Of a stretch of 64,000 bases of DNA, positions 12,313 to 24,713 are shown in pieces. Made by a program: the position numbers and the translations under genes. The notes beneath the pieces are model-generated. The model saw nothing but the letters and a program-made list of their open reading frames with translations, made no database searches and had not been told where the DNA came from. Every line of letters begins with the position of its first letter. Positions within the stretch are counted from its first letter, which is position 1. Location of the stretch: assembly GCA_040285825.1 (NCBI GenBank), contig JAUPSS010000004.1, positions 5,711,658 to 5,775,657 of the forward strand, read 5' to 3'. Origin of the DNA: Eukaryota sp. TZLM1-RC. Lineage: Eukaryota; Metamonada: BaSk clade.

Positions 12313-14415
12313 ATTTACTGCGATCATTACCTCCATCCCTAACTTACAATTTTTGTAGACAATTTAACAAAATACGTACCCAATTTTTGGCTTATTTAAT
12401 GTCTGTTGATCCATCAATTTTGAAAAATCATATTTTTTCTGATGTTCAACTTGGTGGTGTTGGATTCAATTCATCAAAATATTTGACCAAAGCTGCATTT
12501 ATTGGTGGTGGAAAAAATTTTGTATTTGAATTCTCTAGAAGATATCCTTTGCCGAAAATCTTCTTGAAACTACAAATAGCCTATTCCTCGATAACTTAAG
12601 AGAAGAAATTTCCAGTTTATCTCCCGACTTATGGCAATCATGTTTCCCCATATCCATTCAAGAAATTCCAGACAGAAGTTTGTATTCATTAAAATTTGCG
12701 TTGAAAAAGCTCCAACGACATCTTTTGAAAATATTTGAAAGCAAGGATTTTATTGTTCGACTTAGCACGGCTAAGAAAGAAAATCCTGCTTTTGCCAATT
12801 TTTTGATTGATTTGAAGGACAGTTCATCTGCAGTTTTGATAAATCAAATTCCCCAGATTTATGGTCTATTTTTGAATGACGACCAATGGACCACTGCTAT
12901 GAGAATGCGTTGTTATTTATGGCCTTGTAATTTGCCCAATGATTTGTTTTGCAAATGTGGAGCTGGTTTGACATTATCACATTTATTTAATTGTAATAGA
13001 TATATTTCCTATCGTTCTACGTTGCATGATGCAGTCAGAGATCAAATCCATGCAATGTGTAATTCCTATCATATTGAATCTTTTGTAGAACCTTTGTTGA
13101 GGTCTCTTGATATAAATGAAAGCGTAAGAGATTCAGAATATGGAAAACGACGTGCTGATGTTGTTGTGCCCTCGTTTGATGATGTCATGAATGTTGTTGA
13201 TGTCGTAACAGTGGATGTATGCAAGAAAAATGCCTTGAAAAATGCTCAATCCGAAGTATCCCCCTTGATGACTCCGAATTGTACAAACGGAAAAAGTATG
13301 CAAATCCTTTAAAAGAATTGAAGCATGTTCGCCATGTAGATTACCAAATTTGCCCATTTGCTATATCGTTGTATGGTCGTCTTGGAAAAACTGCTTTGAA
13401 TTTTATTGATGATTTTGAAAATCTTGTGAAAAAAAGAATGAATAAGCGTTTTTATCGTCGCTTGTGGCTAAATCGTATTGTTTTTACTATTTTCAAATCA
13501 ATTCCTAAAATGATTTCGAAAGCTTTAATGTCTGTCAGTTCACATTATGAAAACATTGCTGCTGTAAGGTTTGATGGTGTGGAAGCTTGTTTTGAAGATA
13601 TTGACTTTTAGACTGTGGTTTTGAAAATAAATTAAAAGTATGTTAAAAAAATGCAGCTTTGACATCTGATCTGTTTTTCAATTGTCACGAAAATAGTTGC
13701 ATTTTTAATCTTGATTTCAAAAATGCTTTCAATTCAGTGAAAAGAGATTCAATTTGGAAAGAAATCAAATCAAATTTTCCTGAACTCGAAACCTTTTTTT
13801 ATAGGTTTTATGGTAATTCATCTGATTTAATTTTTAATTCTTTTAATCTGGATTCTTTATCAGGAGTTAAACAAGGAGACCCTTTAGGTCCTTTCTTTTT
13901 TTGTCTTGCAATTCACCCAATTTTGAAAAAAATTAAAAGAAGAAAATTCTGACCTTCAAGTGGTAGCTTACATGGATGACATTTCTTGTATTGGTCCAGA
14001 AAGTACAATTAATAGGGTTGCTAATGAAGCTGCTACATTATACCAATCCATAGGTCTTGATTTGAATGTTCAAAAATGTTTTTGTATTTCTAGAAACAAT
14101 GTTAAGTTAATAATTAATTCCCTCGAAGTTCCATATATTGATTATACTTCAACTAGTTTCTGCTTTCTGGGTTGCTATTTAGGTTCCGCCGAAAAGACAC
14201 TTGACAGCCTTGAAAATTATTTAAATTCAATTAAAAAAGAGCTAGAAGTCATAAAGACTCTTGAATTGGAAAAACATCTTAAGTTTTCTCTTTTGAAAAT
14301 TTGTTATGCTGGAAAAATTACTCATTTACTGCGATTTTTTTTTCTTCCTCTACATATAACCGTTTAACTTAAAACCTGGCTGAACCGAGATCATTGCTTC
14401 TGTTCTTTTTTGTTG

Positions 14416-17400
14416 ATGTCTGAATCAGTTTCTGATTCTAATGGAGTCAAAAGAAAGAACGATAGTCAACAAGATGCTCAAGACGTCCTTTCCACCTCTC
14501 CTCCTCAACCTCTTCTCTCTTCATTTTTGGACAAAAAAAATTCTGATCAAGAATTTTTAGACAATCACGATGAAAAAAAAGTTTGTTCAAAAACAAAGCC
14601 ACGCTCCTACAGATGCTCAAAGTGTCGACAACAGGGACATAATGCTCGAACATGCCCCAATGTTGGAAAAAATGATGCGGCAAATTCTGAAACAAAATGT
14701 AAAAGAAAATTTATTAGAAGGAAAGAGTCTAAGGTAGAACCCATAAATAATGCTCCACAAGTTGTTGCAAAACCAGTTAGCAATCGATTGAAGCACAAAA
14801 CTTGCAACACTTGTGGTATTTCTTTTAGAAAAAATGCAAAGGAAAAACTTCTGATCGCTGCTTGAAATGCCGCATAGTTGATAACTACCATCCTCCCATA
14901 AGAATACCTCAAGAAATTCATCCGACCAAATGCAATGAATTTGCTTTCGTTTTTCAAAGATTTTTGGATCAATTATGTAAAGGAAAGTATGCTATCAATA
15001 TTATTTGGGAATTTTTTGGTTCTTTTTGTCCTCCTTTTGAACAAAATTTCGTTAATATTTCCGAAGATTTAACCAATATAGCACCGAGAAATCAGTCATC
15101 CGAGAAATTAAGTAAAATTTTTGAAGACAAATGCTTTGACAACAAATGGTCCAAGGCTTTGTCAGCTTTAAGTCCCGGAGTCAAAGCACCGAACAATGAA
15201 AATACAGTAGATAAACTGAAAATACTTCATCCTTATGAAGACCCTGTTATGGATCAAAATTTTTACGGCACATACTGGGAAAATTATCCATTGATGCCAT
15301 CAGAAGTTTTTTCGGTTATCAAAAAGAGACCTCGTGGTAAGTCTGCCGGACTTTCTGGTATTACTATTGATCATGTAAAAGCCGCGATTATTTCTTCAGA
15401 AGATTGCCTTGGTTTATTGACCAAATTTTTCAACCAAATATTATCTGGTCAACGCAAGTACCCAGAAGAATTAAGAAGTTCTCGTTTGACTGCACTTGTC
15501 AAAAATTCAAAAATGGATGTTCGTCCTATTGCAGTCTCTGAGAGCTTACATAATATTTTTTTCTGCGTGTTGCTTAAGCAGGTTCAATGAAAAAGCTAAA
15601 AAGATTTTATTACCCTTTCAATATGGTATAAATACTACAGATGGAGTCTCTTCAGCGATTTTTGCTACTGATGTCTTATTTCGTCAAAATGAATCCAATG
15701 TTTGCATGTCATTGGATTTTAGTAATGCTTTCAATTCGCTAAGTCGTCGCAGTATCCATGGTGCTCTATTGCAATATATGCCAGAATTAATACCATATTT
15801 TCAATCAACATATTGCACATATTCTAATTTACATTTTGGTAACAACATTTTGATTTCATCAAGTGGCGTAAAGCAAGGAGATCCGTTAGGACCTCTTTTG
15901 TTTTGTTTGGCGATTCATCCTATTCTACTGCAAATTCAAGAGATGTTTCCTTCACTAAAAATGATTGCATATATGGATGATGTTGTGCTTATTGGTGAAT
16001 TAAATATTGTGAAAAAAGCAACTGTATGTTTTAAAGAATTATTTACCAAAATTGGTCTCCGACTTAATTTACTTAAATGTGTTTTGTTATCGAATTCTCC
16101 AGTTTCCACAATAATTGATGATATTGAAATTCAAGCCAAATTATATTCAATTGATGCTATTCGTCATTTGGGTTCGTTTTTAGGAAATAATGATGAAATT
16201 ACCAAAAAATTGTTTGAAAAGTTGAACTCAATTTCTGACAAAATTGACCGAATGATGAATTTAGATATAAAAAAACACATCAAATTTACCATTATAAGAC
16301 TGTGTTTTAGTTCCAATTTTAATCATATATTTCGATCTACAAATCCTCTCGTCACTAGACCTTTGGCTCAAAAGTTTAATGAGTTACGTGCAAAAGTTCT
16401 GTCTCAATTACTGGGATGTAAAATGTTTCAAATTCCAGATCATGCTTACCTTAGTCCACAATATGGTGGTTTAGGGTGGACGAAGGCTTCTATTCTTACC
16501 TCGTGTGCTTTTGTTGGTGGATGCAGAAATGCAATCTTTGAGTTCTCCGAAAGATTTGCAGATTGGGAAGATTTATTGATGACAACGCAAAGTTCCACTG
16601 TTTTTGCATTAAATGAAGAAATTTCAAGAATTGATGTAGAAAAATGGGGTCGATGTTTTCCCCAATCATTCAATGGCAATATTCCAGAAAAAATGTTTTA
16701 AATTTGAAGTACACTCTTCGAACATTACAGAAAAGATTGACTGGAATGTATGAAAAAGATCTTTATAATAATATTTGCAGCTCGGCTGTTTTAAATCAAG
16801 ATCTTCACTCATTGTTATTGGAAAAGGGTGTTTGTGAAAACAAGGTGTCAGATTCTTCACTTTTTGTAACCATTGTACCACGAAGATTTGGATTGTGTGC
16901 TACTAATGAAGCATTTGTAACAAAAATGAGATTATATTTGAACATCCCCATTAACCAATTATTATCAAAAGAAAAATGTATTTGTTCGAATTCACCTCAA
17001 CTCACTTTGCGCCATGCTCTAAATTGCTCTAAATTGATAACTTATCGTTCTTCATTACATGATGCTGTTAGAGACACTGTTTTCAATATGGCACAAACTG
17101 CAAGGATATCGTGTATCAAAGAGCCCCTGCTGAAAGAAACACTTTCTCTGAATAATTTTGGTTCTGATGATAGAGGTGATGTATACTGTGATTGGATTGA
17201 TAATTCTGAAGCTATTGTTGACTTTGTCTCATGTAATGTTGCAAACGATACTTTGGTTCACAGAAGAAAACTTAATCCTGTGGCTGCTCTGGATTTTAAA
17301 GCAAAAGAAAAACATAGAAAATATTTTTTTTTTAAAATTTAATTTTATTCTAAACCTATAAATCAACATCTAAAAAATCCATCTCTCCCAAAACAAAAAC

Positions 17401-18524
17401 ACTAGATGCAACTCTCTCATAGTGAGATCCAAGAGAAAGCAAAGCATCAGAAACCATCTTCAACATCCCCTTAAAAATAGAAAACACAATTCTATTTTGC
17501 CAAAACAATCTGTTGAAATTTCTGCCAGTTCTTCTCTTTACAATCATTTCAAAATCATCCAAAAAACGTAAAGCAGTTGGTGCAAGTGAACCAAAAAGGG
17601 AAAATACAAATGGATACAAATTGTATTTTGCATGCTGTAGACTGGCCAATTTGGACAAAGGTTCATTGTATTTTTTGAATTTAAAATTTTCAGCATTTGA
17701 AAGGGGATTATGAATTTCAGAATTAACAAGCCTTTCATTTGAGGCATTACAAGGATCAACAGACATTACATCCAATAAAATGAAGCTTCCATCTAATCCA
17801 GGTAATATGACATCACCTCTATTATTCTTATGAAAATCATTTTCAGCATCAAACAGATTTGACAACAAAGGTTCCAAGAAGGATTCAATTCTATGAGATT
17901 TACACATACAATATAACTGGTCTCTTACAGCATCATGAACCTTGCTTCTAAAAGTAATAAAATGTTTACAATTTAACAAATGAGTAGTTGTAATTTCTCG
18001 AGAACATTTACAAATTAAATTATGAGGTAAATTATCAGGCCAGATAAAGGAACGAAATCTCATATTCAGAGTCCAAGCAGAATCGGATAAGAGAGTACCA
18101 TAAACTTGTGGAATTGTTGTTACTAAGGCAGAAGAAGTACTGTCACACATATCTTGTAAAAGATTTGCAAAAGCGGGATTCTTTTTCTTGGCCAAGCCAA
18201 GTCTAACATCAAAATCCAAGCTTTAAACATAGAAAATATGATAAAGAAATTGAAGATGCAAATATCGATAGAAATACACAGCTGGTTTTTATTGCTTTTC
18301 CATTTTCGATAAATGGAAGATTATCAGTTGAAGCAGAAACTTTTTTGGATGACTTCCAAAAAATGGTGAAAGAAAAAACAATGAAAAGATTTGATATTTT
18401 TTTATGGCGTTCACGGATTCAATTTGCCATTATTAATAGATTACCGCGGTTTTTCAATCGAATTAGAGAAGCTTTAGCTAGACAGCAAGCAAATCAAGAT
18501 TTTGTAGAGGAAATCTTGGTTTAA
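14416..18524 (+). pseudogene. Family C pol, copy C2
   Basis: The N-terminal frame from ATG 14416 to stop 14865 is unbroken and includes the CX2CX4HX4C knuckle. At 14829-14835 the sequence AAAAAAT lies in phase as A-AAA-AAT. A -1 shift there enters the next frame (open through 15590), which completes the zinc ribbon and enters RT. An extra T near 15560 breaks the RT; the frame 15496-16701 restores it with DFSNAFNS, SGVKQGDPLGP and AYMDD. One A is lost at about 16690. RLE residues RGDVYCDW follow at about 17170. Element A4 interrupts the gene after the RLE core at 17325, and coding resumes at 18240 to the stop at 18522-18524. Confidence 0.87.
17325..18224 (-). mobile_element. Family A LINE fragment A4 inside C2
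   Basis: A 900-bp 5'-truncated A element on minus with TSD AAACATAGAAAATAT (15 bp) at 17310-17324 and 18225-18239. It carries one continuous open frame (17356-18219) covering the segment before the knuckle, CKCSREITTTHLLNC, the RLE core RGDVILPGLDGSF and the C-terminus EMDFLDVDL. The poly(A) tail is the T run at 17323-17332. Its 5' truncation point equals the breakpoint of the tail-only insertion in A3. Confidence 0.92.
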
Positions 18525-19136
18525 TGATAGTCGTCCCATTAGTTATGATTTAATTTAATCAAGTGTGCAAATTCAATAAATTAATATTTACTGCGATCAT
18601 TACCTCCATCCCTAACTTACAATTTTTGTAGACAATTTAACAAAATACGTACCCAATTTTTGGCTTATTTAATGTCTGTTGATCCATCAATTTTGAAAAA
18701 TCATATTTTTTCTGATGTTCAACTTGGTGGTGTTGGATTCAATTCATCAAAATATTTGACCAAAGCTGCATTTATTGGTGGTGGAAAAAATTTTGTATTT
18801 GAATTCTCTAGAAGATATCCTTTTGCCGAAAATCTTCTTGAAACTACAAATAGCCTATTCCTCGATAACTTAAGAGAAGAAATTTCCAGTTTATCTCCCG
18901 ACTTATGGCAATCATGTTTCCCCATATCCATTCAAGAAATTCCAGACAGAAGTTTGTATTCATTAAAATTTGCGTTGAAAAAGCTCCAACGACATCTTTT
19001 TGAAAATATTTGAAAGCAAGGATTTTATTGTTCGACTTAGCACGGCTAAGAAAGAAAATCCTGCTTTTGCCAATTTTTGATTGATTTGAAGGACAGTTCA
19101 TCTGCAGTTTTGATAAATCAAATTCCCCAGATTTAT

Positions 19137-20452
19137 TTTTTTTTTTAAAAAAAAATTAATTTTATTCTAAACCTATAAATCAACATCTAAAAAATCCATC
19201 TCTCCCAAAACAAAAACACTAGATGCAACTCTCTCATAGTGAGATCCAAGAGAAAGCAAAGCATCAGAAACCATCATCAACATCCCCTTAAAAATAGAAA
19301 ACACAATTCTATTTTGCCAAAACAATCTGTTGAAATTTCTGCCAGTTCTTCTCTTTACAATCATTTCAAAATCATCCAAAAAACGTAAAGCAGTTGGTGC
19401 AAGTGAACCAAAAGGGAAAATACAAATGGATACAAATTGTATTTTGCATGCTGTAGACTGGCCAATTTGGACAAAGGTTCATTGTATTTTTTGAATTTAA
19501 AATTTTCAGCATTTGAAAGGGGATTATGAATTTCAGAATTAACAAGCCTTTCATTTGAGGCATTACAAGGATCAACAGACATTACATCCAATAAAATAAA
19601 GCTTCCATCTAATCCAGGTAATATGACATCACCTCTATTATTCTTATGAAAATCATTTTCAGCATCAAACAGATTTGACAACAGAGGTTCCAAGAAGGAT
19701 TCAATTCTATGAGATTTACACATACAATATAACTGGTCTCTTACAGCATCATGAACCTTGCTTCTAAAAAGTAATAAAATGTTTACAATTTAACAAATGA
19801 GTAGTTGTAATTTCTCGAGAACATTTACAAATTAAATTATGAGGTAAATTATCAGGCCAGATAAAGGAACGAAATCTCATATTCAGAGTCCAAGCAGAAT
19901 CGGATAAGAGAGTACCATATACTTGCGGAATTGTTGTTACTAAGGCAGAAGAAGTACTGTCACACATATCTTGTAAAAAGATTTGCAAAAGCGGGATTCT
20001 TTTTCTTGGCCAAGCCAAGTCTAACATCAAAATCCAAGCTTTCAAAAATCTTTGACAATTTTTGTTGAAGCTTTTTACAGCAAAACTGTAAATTAAATAG
20101 AGATCGGTTTGGAATTTCTTGAATTGATTGAGGAAAGCATTTGGTCCAAATTTGTGGCGGTAATTTTTCAAGTTCACAAGATAACTTATACAAATAGGGA
20201 CTACAATTGGGGACTAACAGATGGGAATCATCAGGAAATCTACGAGAAAATTCATAAATAAAATTTTTGCCACCACCCAAGAATGCTGATTGACACAAAA
20301 TTGAAGATTTAGTAAATCCAATACCCCCCAAATTTGCTGAAGAAAATAAATGGCTTTTCAACATTCCTGGTTCTACATCCAATAAATCAGCAAAAATTCT
20401 GTTCTCAATGAATTAAAAGAACGACAAAAATCTAATGCTATGGAATCTAATG
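19137..20452 (-). mobile_element. Family A LINE fragment A5 inside U1
   Basis: About 1316 bp on minus, TSD CCCCAGATTTAT at 19125-19136 and 20453-20464. It covers thumb, knuckle, RLE and C-terminus, with frame breaks at extra or lost bases near 19413, 19770 and 19978. The 5' end has a local duplication: ATCTAATG occurs twice around 20430-20452, which is also present in A6. It is the same insertion event as A6, copied with the unit. Confidence 0.9.
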
Positions 20453-22477
20453 CCCCAGATTTATGGTCTATTTTTGAATGACGACCAATGGACCACTGCT
20501 ATGAGAATGCGTTGTTATTTATGGCCTTGTAATTTGCCCAATGATTTGTTTTGCAAATGTGGAGCTGGTTTGACATTATCACATTTATTTAATTGTAATA
20601 GATATATTTCCTATCGTTCTACGTTGCATGATGCAGTCAGAGATCAAATCCATGCAATGTGTAATTCCTATCATATTGAATCTTTTGTAGAACCTTTGTT
20701 GAGGTCTCTTGATATAAATGAAAGCGTAAGAGATTCAGAATATGGAAAACGACGTGCTGATGTTGTTGTGCCCTCGTTTGATGATGTCATGAATGTTGTT
20801 GATGTCGTAACAGTGGATGTATGCAAGAAAAATGCCTTGAAAAATGCTCAATCCGAAGTATCCCCCCTTGATGACTCCGAATTGTACAAACGGAAAAAGT
20901 ATGCAAATCCTTTAAAAGAATTGAAGCATGTTCGCCATGTAGATTACCAAATTTGCCCATTTGCTATATCGTTGTATGGTCGTCTTGGAAAAACTGCTTT
21001 GAATTTTATTGATGATTTTGAAAATCTTGTGAAAAAAAGAATGAATAAGCGTTTTTATCGTCGCTTGTGGCTAAATCGTATTGTTTTTACTATTTTCAAA
21101 TCAATTCCTAAAATGATTTCGAAAGCTTTAATGTCTGTCAGTTCACATTATGAAAACATTGCTGCTGTAAGGTTTGATGGTGTGGAAGCTTGTTTTGAAG
21201 ATATTGACTTTTTAGACTGTGGTTTTGAAAATAAATTAAAAGTATGTTAAAAAAATGCAGCTTTGACATCTGATCTGTTTTTCAATTGTCACGAAAATAG
21301 TTGCATTTTTAATCTTGATTTCAAAAATGCTTTCAATTCAGTGAAAAGAGATTCAATTTGGAAAGAAATCAAATCAAATTTTCCTGAACTCGAAACCTTT
21401 TTTTATAGGTTTTATGGTAATTCATCTGATTTAATTTTTAATTCTTTTAATCTGGATTCTTTATCAGGAGTTAAACAAGGAGACCCTTTAGGTCCTTTCT
21501 TTTTTTGTCTTGCAATTCACCCAATTTTGAAAAAATTAAAAGAAGAAAATTCTGACCTTCAAGTGGTAGCTTACATGGATGACATTTCTTGTATTGGTCC
21601 AGAAAGTACAATTAATAGGGTTGCTAATGAAGCTGCTACATTATACCCAATCCATAGGTCTTGATTTGAATGTTCAAAAATGTTTTTGTATTTCTAGAAA
21701 AAATGTTAAGTTAATAATTAATTCCCTCGAAGTTCCATATATTGATTATACTTCAACTAGTTTCTGCTTTCTGGGTTGCTATTTAGGTTCCGCCGAAAAG
21801 ACACTTGACAGCCTTGAAAATTATTTAAATTCAATTAAAAAGAGCTAGAAGTCATAAAGACTCTTGAATTGGAAAAACATCTTAAGTTTTCTCTTTTGAA
21901 AATTTGTTATGCTGGAAAAATTACTCATTTACTGCGATCATTACCTCCATCCCTAACTTACAATTTTTGTAGACAATTTAACAAAATACGTACCCAATTT
22001 TTGGCTTATTTAATGTCTGTTGATCCATCAATTTTGAAAAATCATATTTTTTCTGATGTTCAACTTGGTGGTGTTGGATTCAATTCATCAAAATATTTGA
22101 CCAAAGCTGCATTTATTGGTGGTGGAAAAAATTTTGTATTTGAATTCTCTAGAAGATATCCTTTTGCCGAAAATCTTCTTGAAACTACAAATAGCCTATT
22201 CCTCGATAACTTAAGAGAAGAAATTTCCAGTTTATCTCCCGACTTATGGCAATCATGTTTCCCCATATCCATTCAAGAAATTCCAGACAGAAGTTTGTAT
22301 TCATTAAAATTTGCGTTGAAAAAGCTCCAACGACATCTTTTGAAAATATTTGAAAGCAAGGATTTTATTGTTCGACTTAGCACGGCTAAGAAAGAAAATC
22401 CTGCTTTTGCCAATTTTTTGATTGATTTGAAGGACAGTTCATCTGCAGTTTTGATAAATCAAATTCCCCAGATTTAT

Positions 22478-23910
22478 TTTTTTTTTTAAAAAAAATTAAT
22501 TTTATTCTAAACCTATAAATCAACATCTAAAAAATCCATCTCTCCCAAAACAAAAACACTAGATGCAACTCTCTCATAGTGAGATCCAAGAGAAAGCAAA
22601 GCATCAGAAACCATCATCAACATCCCCTTAAAAATAGAAAACACAATTCTATTTTGCCAAAACAATCTGTTGAAATTTCTGCCAGTTCTTCTCTTTACAA
22701 TCATTTCAAAATCATCCAAAAAACGTAAAGCAGTTGGTGCAAGTGAACCAAAAAGGGAAAATACAAATGGATACAAATTGTATTTTGCATGCTGTAGACT
22801 GGCCAATTTGCACATTATGAAAACATTGCTGCTGTAAGGTTTGATGGTGTGGAAGCTTGTTTTGAAGATATTGACTTTTAGACTGTGGTTTTGAAAATAA
22901 ATTAAAATTAAATTAAAAAAAAAATTTGGACAAAGGTTCATTGTATTTTTTGAATTTAAAATTTTCAGCATTTGAAAGGGGATTATGAATTTCAGAATTA
23001 ACAAGCCTTTCATTTGAGGCATTACAAGGATCAACAGACATTACATCCAATAAAATAAAGCTTCCATCTAATCCAGGTAATATGACATCACCTCTATTAT
23101 TCTTATGAAAATCATTTTCAGCATCAAACAGATTTGACAACAGAGGTTCCAAGAAGGATTCAATTCTATGAGATTTACACATACAATATAACTGGTCTCT
23201 TACAGCATCATGAACCTTGCTTCTAAAAGTAATAAAATGTTTACAATTTAACAAATGAGTAGTTGTAATTTCTCGAGAACATTTACAAATTAAATTATGA
23301 GGTAAATTATCAGGCCAGATAAAGGAACGAAATCTCATATTCAGAGTCCAAGCAGAATCGGATAAGAGAGTACCATATACTTGCGGAATTGTTGTTACTA
23401 AGGCAGAAGAAGTACTGTCACACATATCTTGTAAAAGATTTGCAAAAGCGGGATTCTTTTTCTTGGCCAAGCCAAGTCTAACATCAAAATCCAAGCTTTC
23501 AAAAATCTTTGACAATTTTTGTTGAAGCTTTTTACAGCAAAACTGTAAATTAAATAGAGATCGGTTTGGAATTTCTTGAATTGATTGAGGAAAGCATTTG
23601 GTCCAAATTTGTGGCGGTAATTTTTCAAGTTCACAAGATAACTTATACAAATAGGGACTACAATTGGGGACTAACAGATGGGAATCATCAGGAAATCTAC
23701 GAGAAAATTCATAAATAAAATTTTTGCCACCACCCAAGAATGCTGATTGACACAAAATTGAAGATTTAGTAAATCCAATACCCCCCAAATTTGCTGAAGA
23801 AAATAAATGGCTTTTCAACATTCCTGGTTCTACATCCAATAAATCAGCAAAAAATTCTGTTCTCAATGAATTAAAAGAACGACAAAAATCTAATGCTATG
23901 GAATCTAATG
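22478..23910 (-). mobile_element. Family A LINE fragment A6 inside U2
   Basis: Minus-strand A element with TSD CCCCAGATTTAT at 22466-22477 and 23911-23922, the same target as A5. Without the 112-bp B insert at 22811-22922 and its short TSD it is about 1315 bp, matching A5 (1316 bp). The frame 22913-23866 is open from the thumb ADLLDVEPGMLKSH through the RLE core. Confidence 0.9.
22811..22922 (+). mobile_element. 112-bp family B 3'-end fragment inside A6
   Basis: A plus-strand B 3' end beginning CACATTATGAAAAC, with the last coding codons (FEDIDF), stop, 3' UTR and a long A run. It interrupts A6, which reads straight through this point in A5. Flanking AATTTG at 22805-22810 and 22923-22928 is the TSD, with possible extension hidden in the A run. 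Confidence 0.87.
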
Positions 23911-24713
23911 CCCCAGATTTATGGTCTATTTTTGAATGACGACCAATGGACCACTGCTATGAGAATGCGTTGTTATTTATGGCCTTGTAATTTGCCCAAT
24001 GATTTGTTTTGCAAATGTGGAGCTGGTTTGACATTATCACATTTATTTAATTGTAATAGATATATTTCCTATCGTTCTACGTTGCATGATGCAGTCAGAG
24101 ATCAAATCCATGCAATGTGTAATTCCTATCATATTGAATCTTTTGTAGAACCTTTGTTGAGGTCTCTTGATATAAATGAAAGCGTAAGAGATTCAGAATA
24201 TGGAAAACGACGTGCTGATGTTGTTGTGCCCTCGTTTGATGATGTCATGAATGTTGTTGATGTCGTAACAGTGGATGTATGCAAGAAAAATGCCTTGAAA
24301 AATGCTCAATCCGAAGTATCCCCCCTTGATGACTCCGAATTGTACAAACGGAAAAAGTATGCAAATCCTTTAAAAGAATTGAAGCATGTTCGCCATGTAG
24401 ATTACCAAATTTGCCCATTTGCTATATCGTTGTATGGTCGTCTTGGAAAAACTGCTTTGAATTTTGATGATGATTTAGAAAATCTTGTGAAAAAAAGAAT
24501 GAATACGCGTTTTTATCGTCGCTTGTGGCTAAATCGTATTGTTTTTACTATTTTCAAATCAATTCCTAAAATGATTTCGAAAGCTTTAATGTCTGTCAGT
24601 TCACATTATGAAAACATTGCTGCTGTAAGGTTTGATGGTGTGGAAGCTTGTTTTGAAGATATTGACTTTTAGACTGTGGTTTTGAAAATAAATTAAAAGT
24701 ATGTTAAAAAAAA

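Larger units (their letters stand above)
4852..13651 (+). mobile_element. Family B LINE copy B1, triply interrupted
   Basis: Family B element on plus, in blocks 4852-5411, 7790-7965, 8056-8975 and 12325-13651. It is 5'-truncated just after the first knuckle. The blocks give, in order: zinc ribbon CAIC...CHVC, RT with LPSGKAPGPSG, LTKPNGKVRPIA, DFKNAFNS, GVKQGDPLGP and AYMDD, thumb GGVGFNSS, knuckle CKCGAGLTLSHLFNC, RLE core RRADVVVPSFDDVMNVVD, and a C-terminus FEDIDF. Three insertions each have a TSD: A3, a 79-bp B fragment, and C1. The 3' UTR ends in an A7 run at 13645-13651. The part from about 8293 to 13651 is unit U0 of the tandem array. Confidence 0.85.
14336..18585 (+). mobile_element. 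Family C LINE, full length, copy C2, split by A4
   Basis: Same element, same target and same TSD (ATTTACTGCGAT at 14324-14335 and 18586-18597) as C1. Without A4 and its 15-bp duplicated site it is 3335 bp. C1 and C2 differ mainly by one-base indels, so they are products of duplication of one insertion and not separate insertions. Confidence 0.9.
13652..21255 (+). mobile_element. Tandem family B unit U1 with C2 and A5 inside
   Basis: Family B fragment from RT palm to the 3' end, in blocks 13652-14335, 18598-19136 and 20465-21255. It has DFKNAFNS, GVKQGDPLGP, AYMDD (about 13970), thumb GGVGFNSS, knuckle CKCGAGLTLSHLFNC and RLE RRADVVVPSFDDV. Frame breaks include an extra A near 13929, an extra T near 19000 and a lost T near 19073. 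It carries C2 at the same site as C1 in U0, and A5 at the same site as A6 in U2. Confidence 0.85.
21256..24713 (+). mobile_element. Tandem family B unit U2 with A6 inside
   Basis: Blocks 21256-22477 and 23923-24713. Content is as in U1: RT palm, thumb, C-terminal knuckle, RLE core. No C element is present at the site where U0 and U1 carry one, and the TSD sequence is present only once (near 21928). Frame breaks: an extra C near 21649 and a lost A near 21838. The 3' end is GTATGTT plus A8. Confidence 0.85.
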
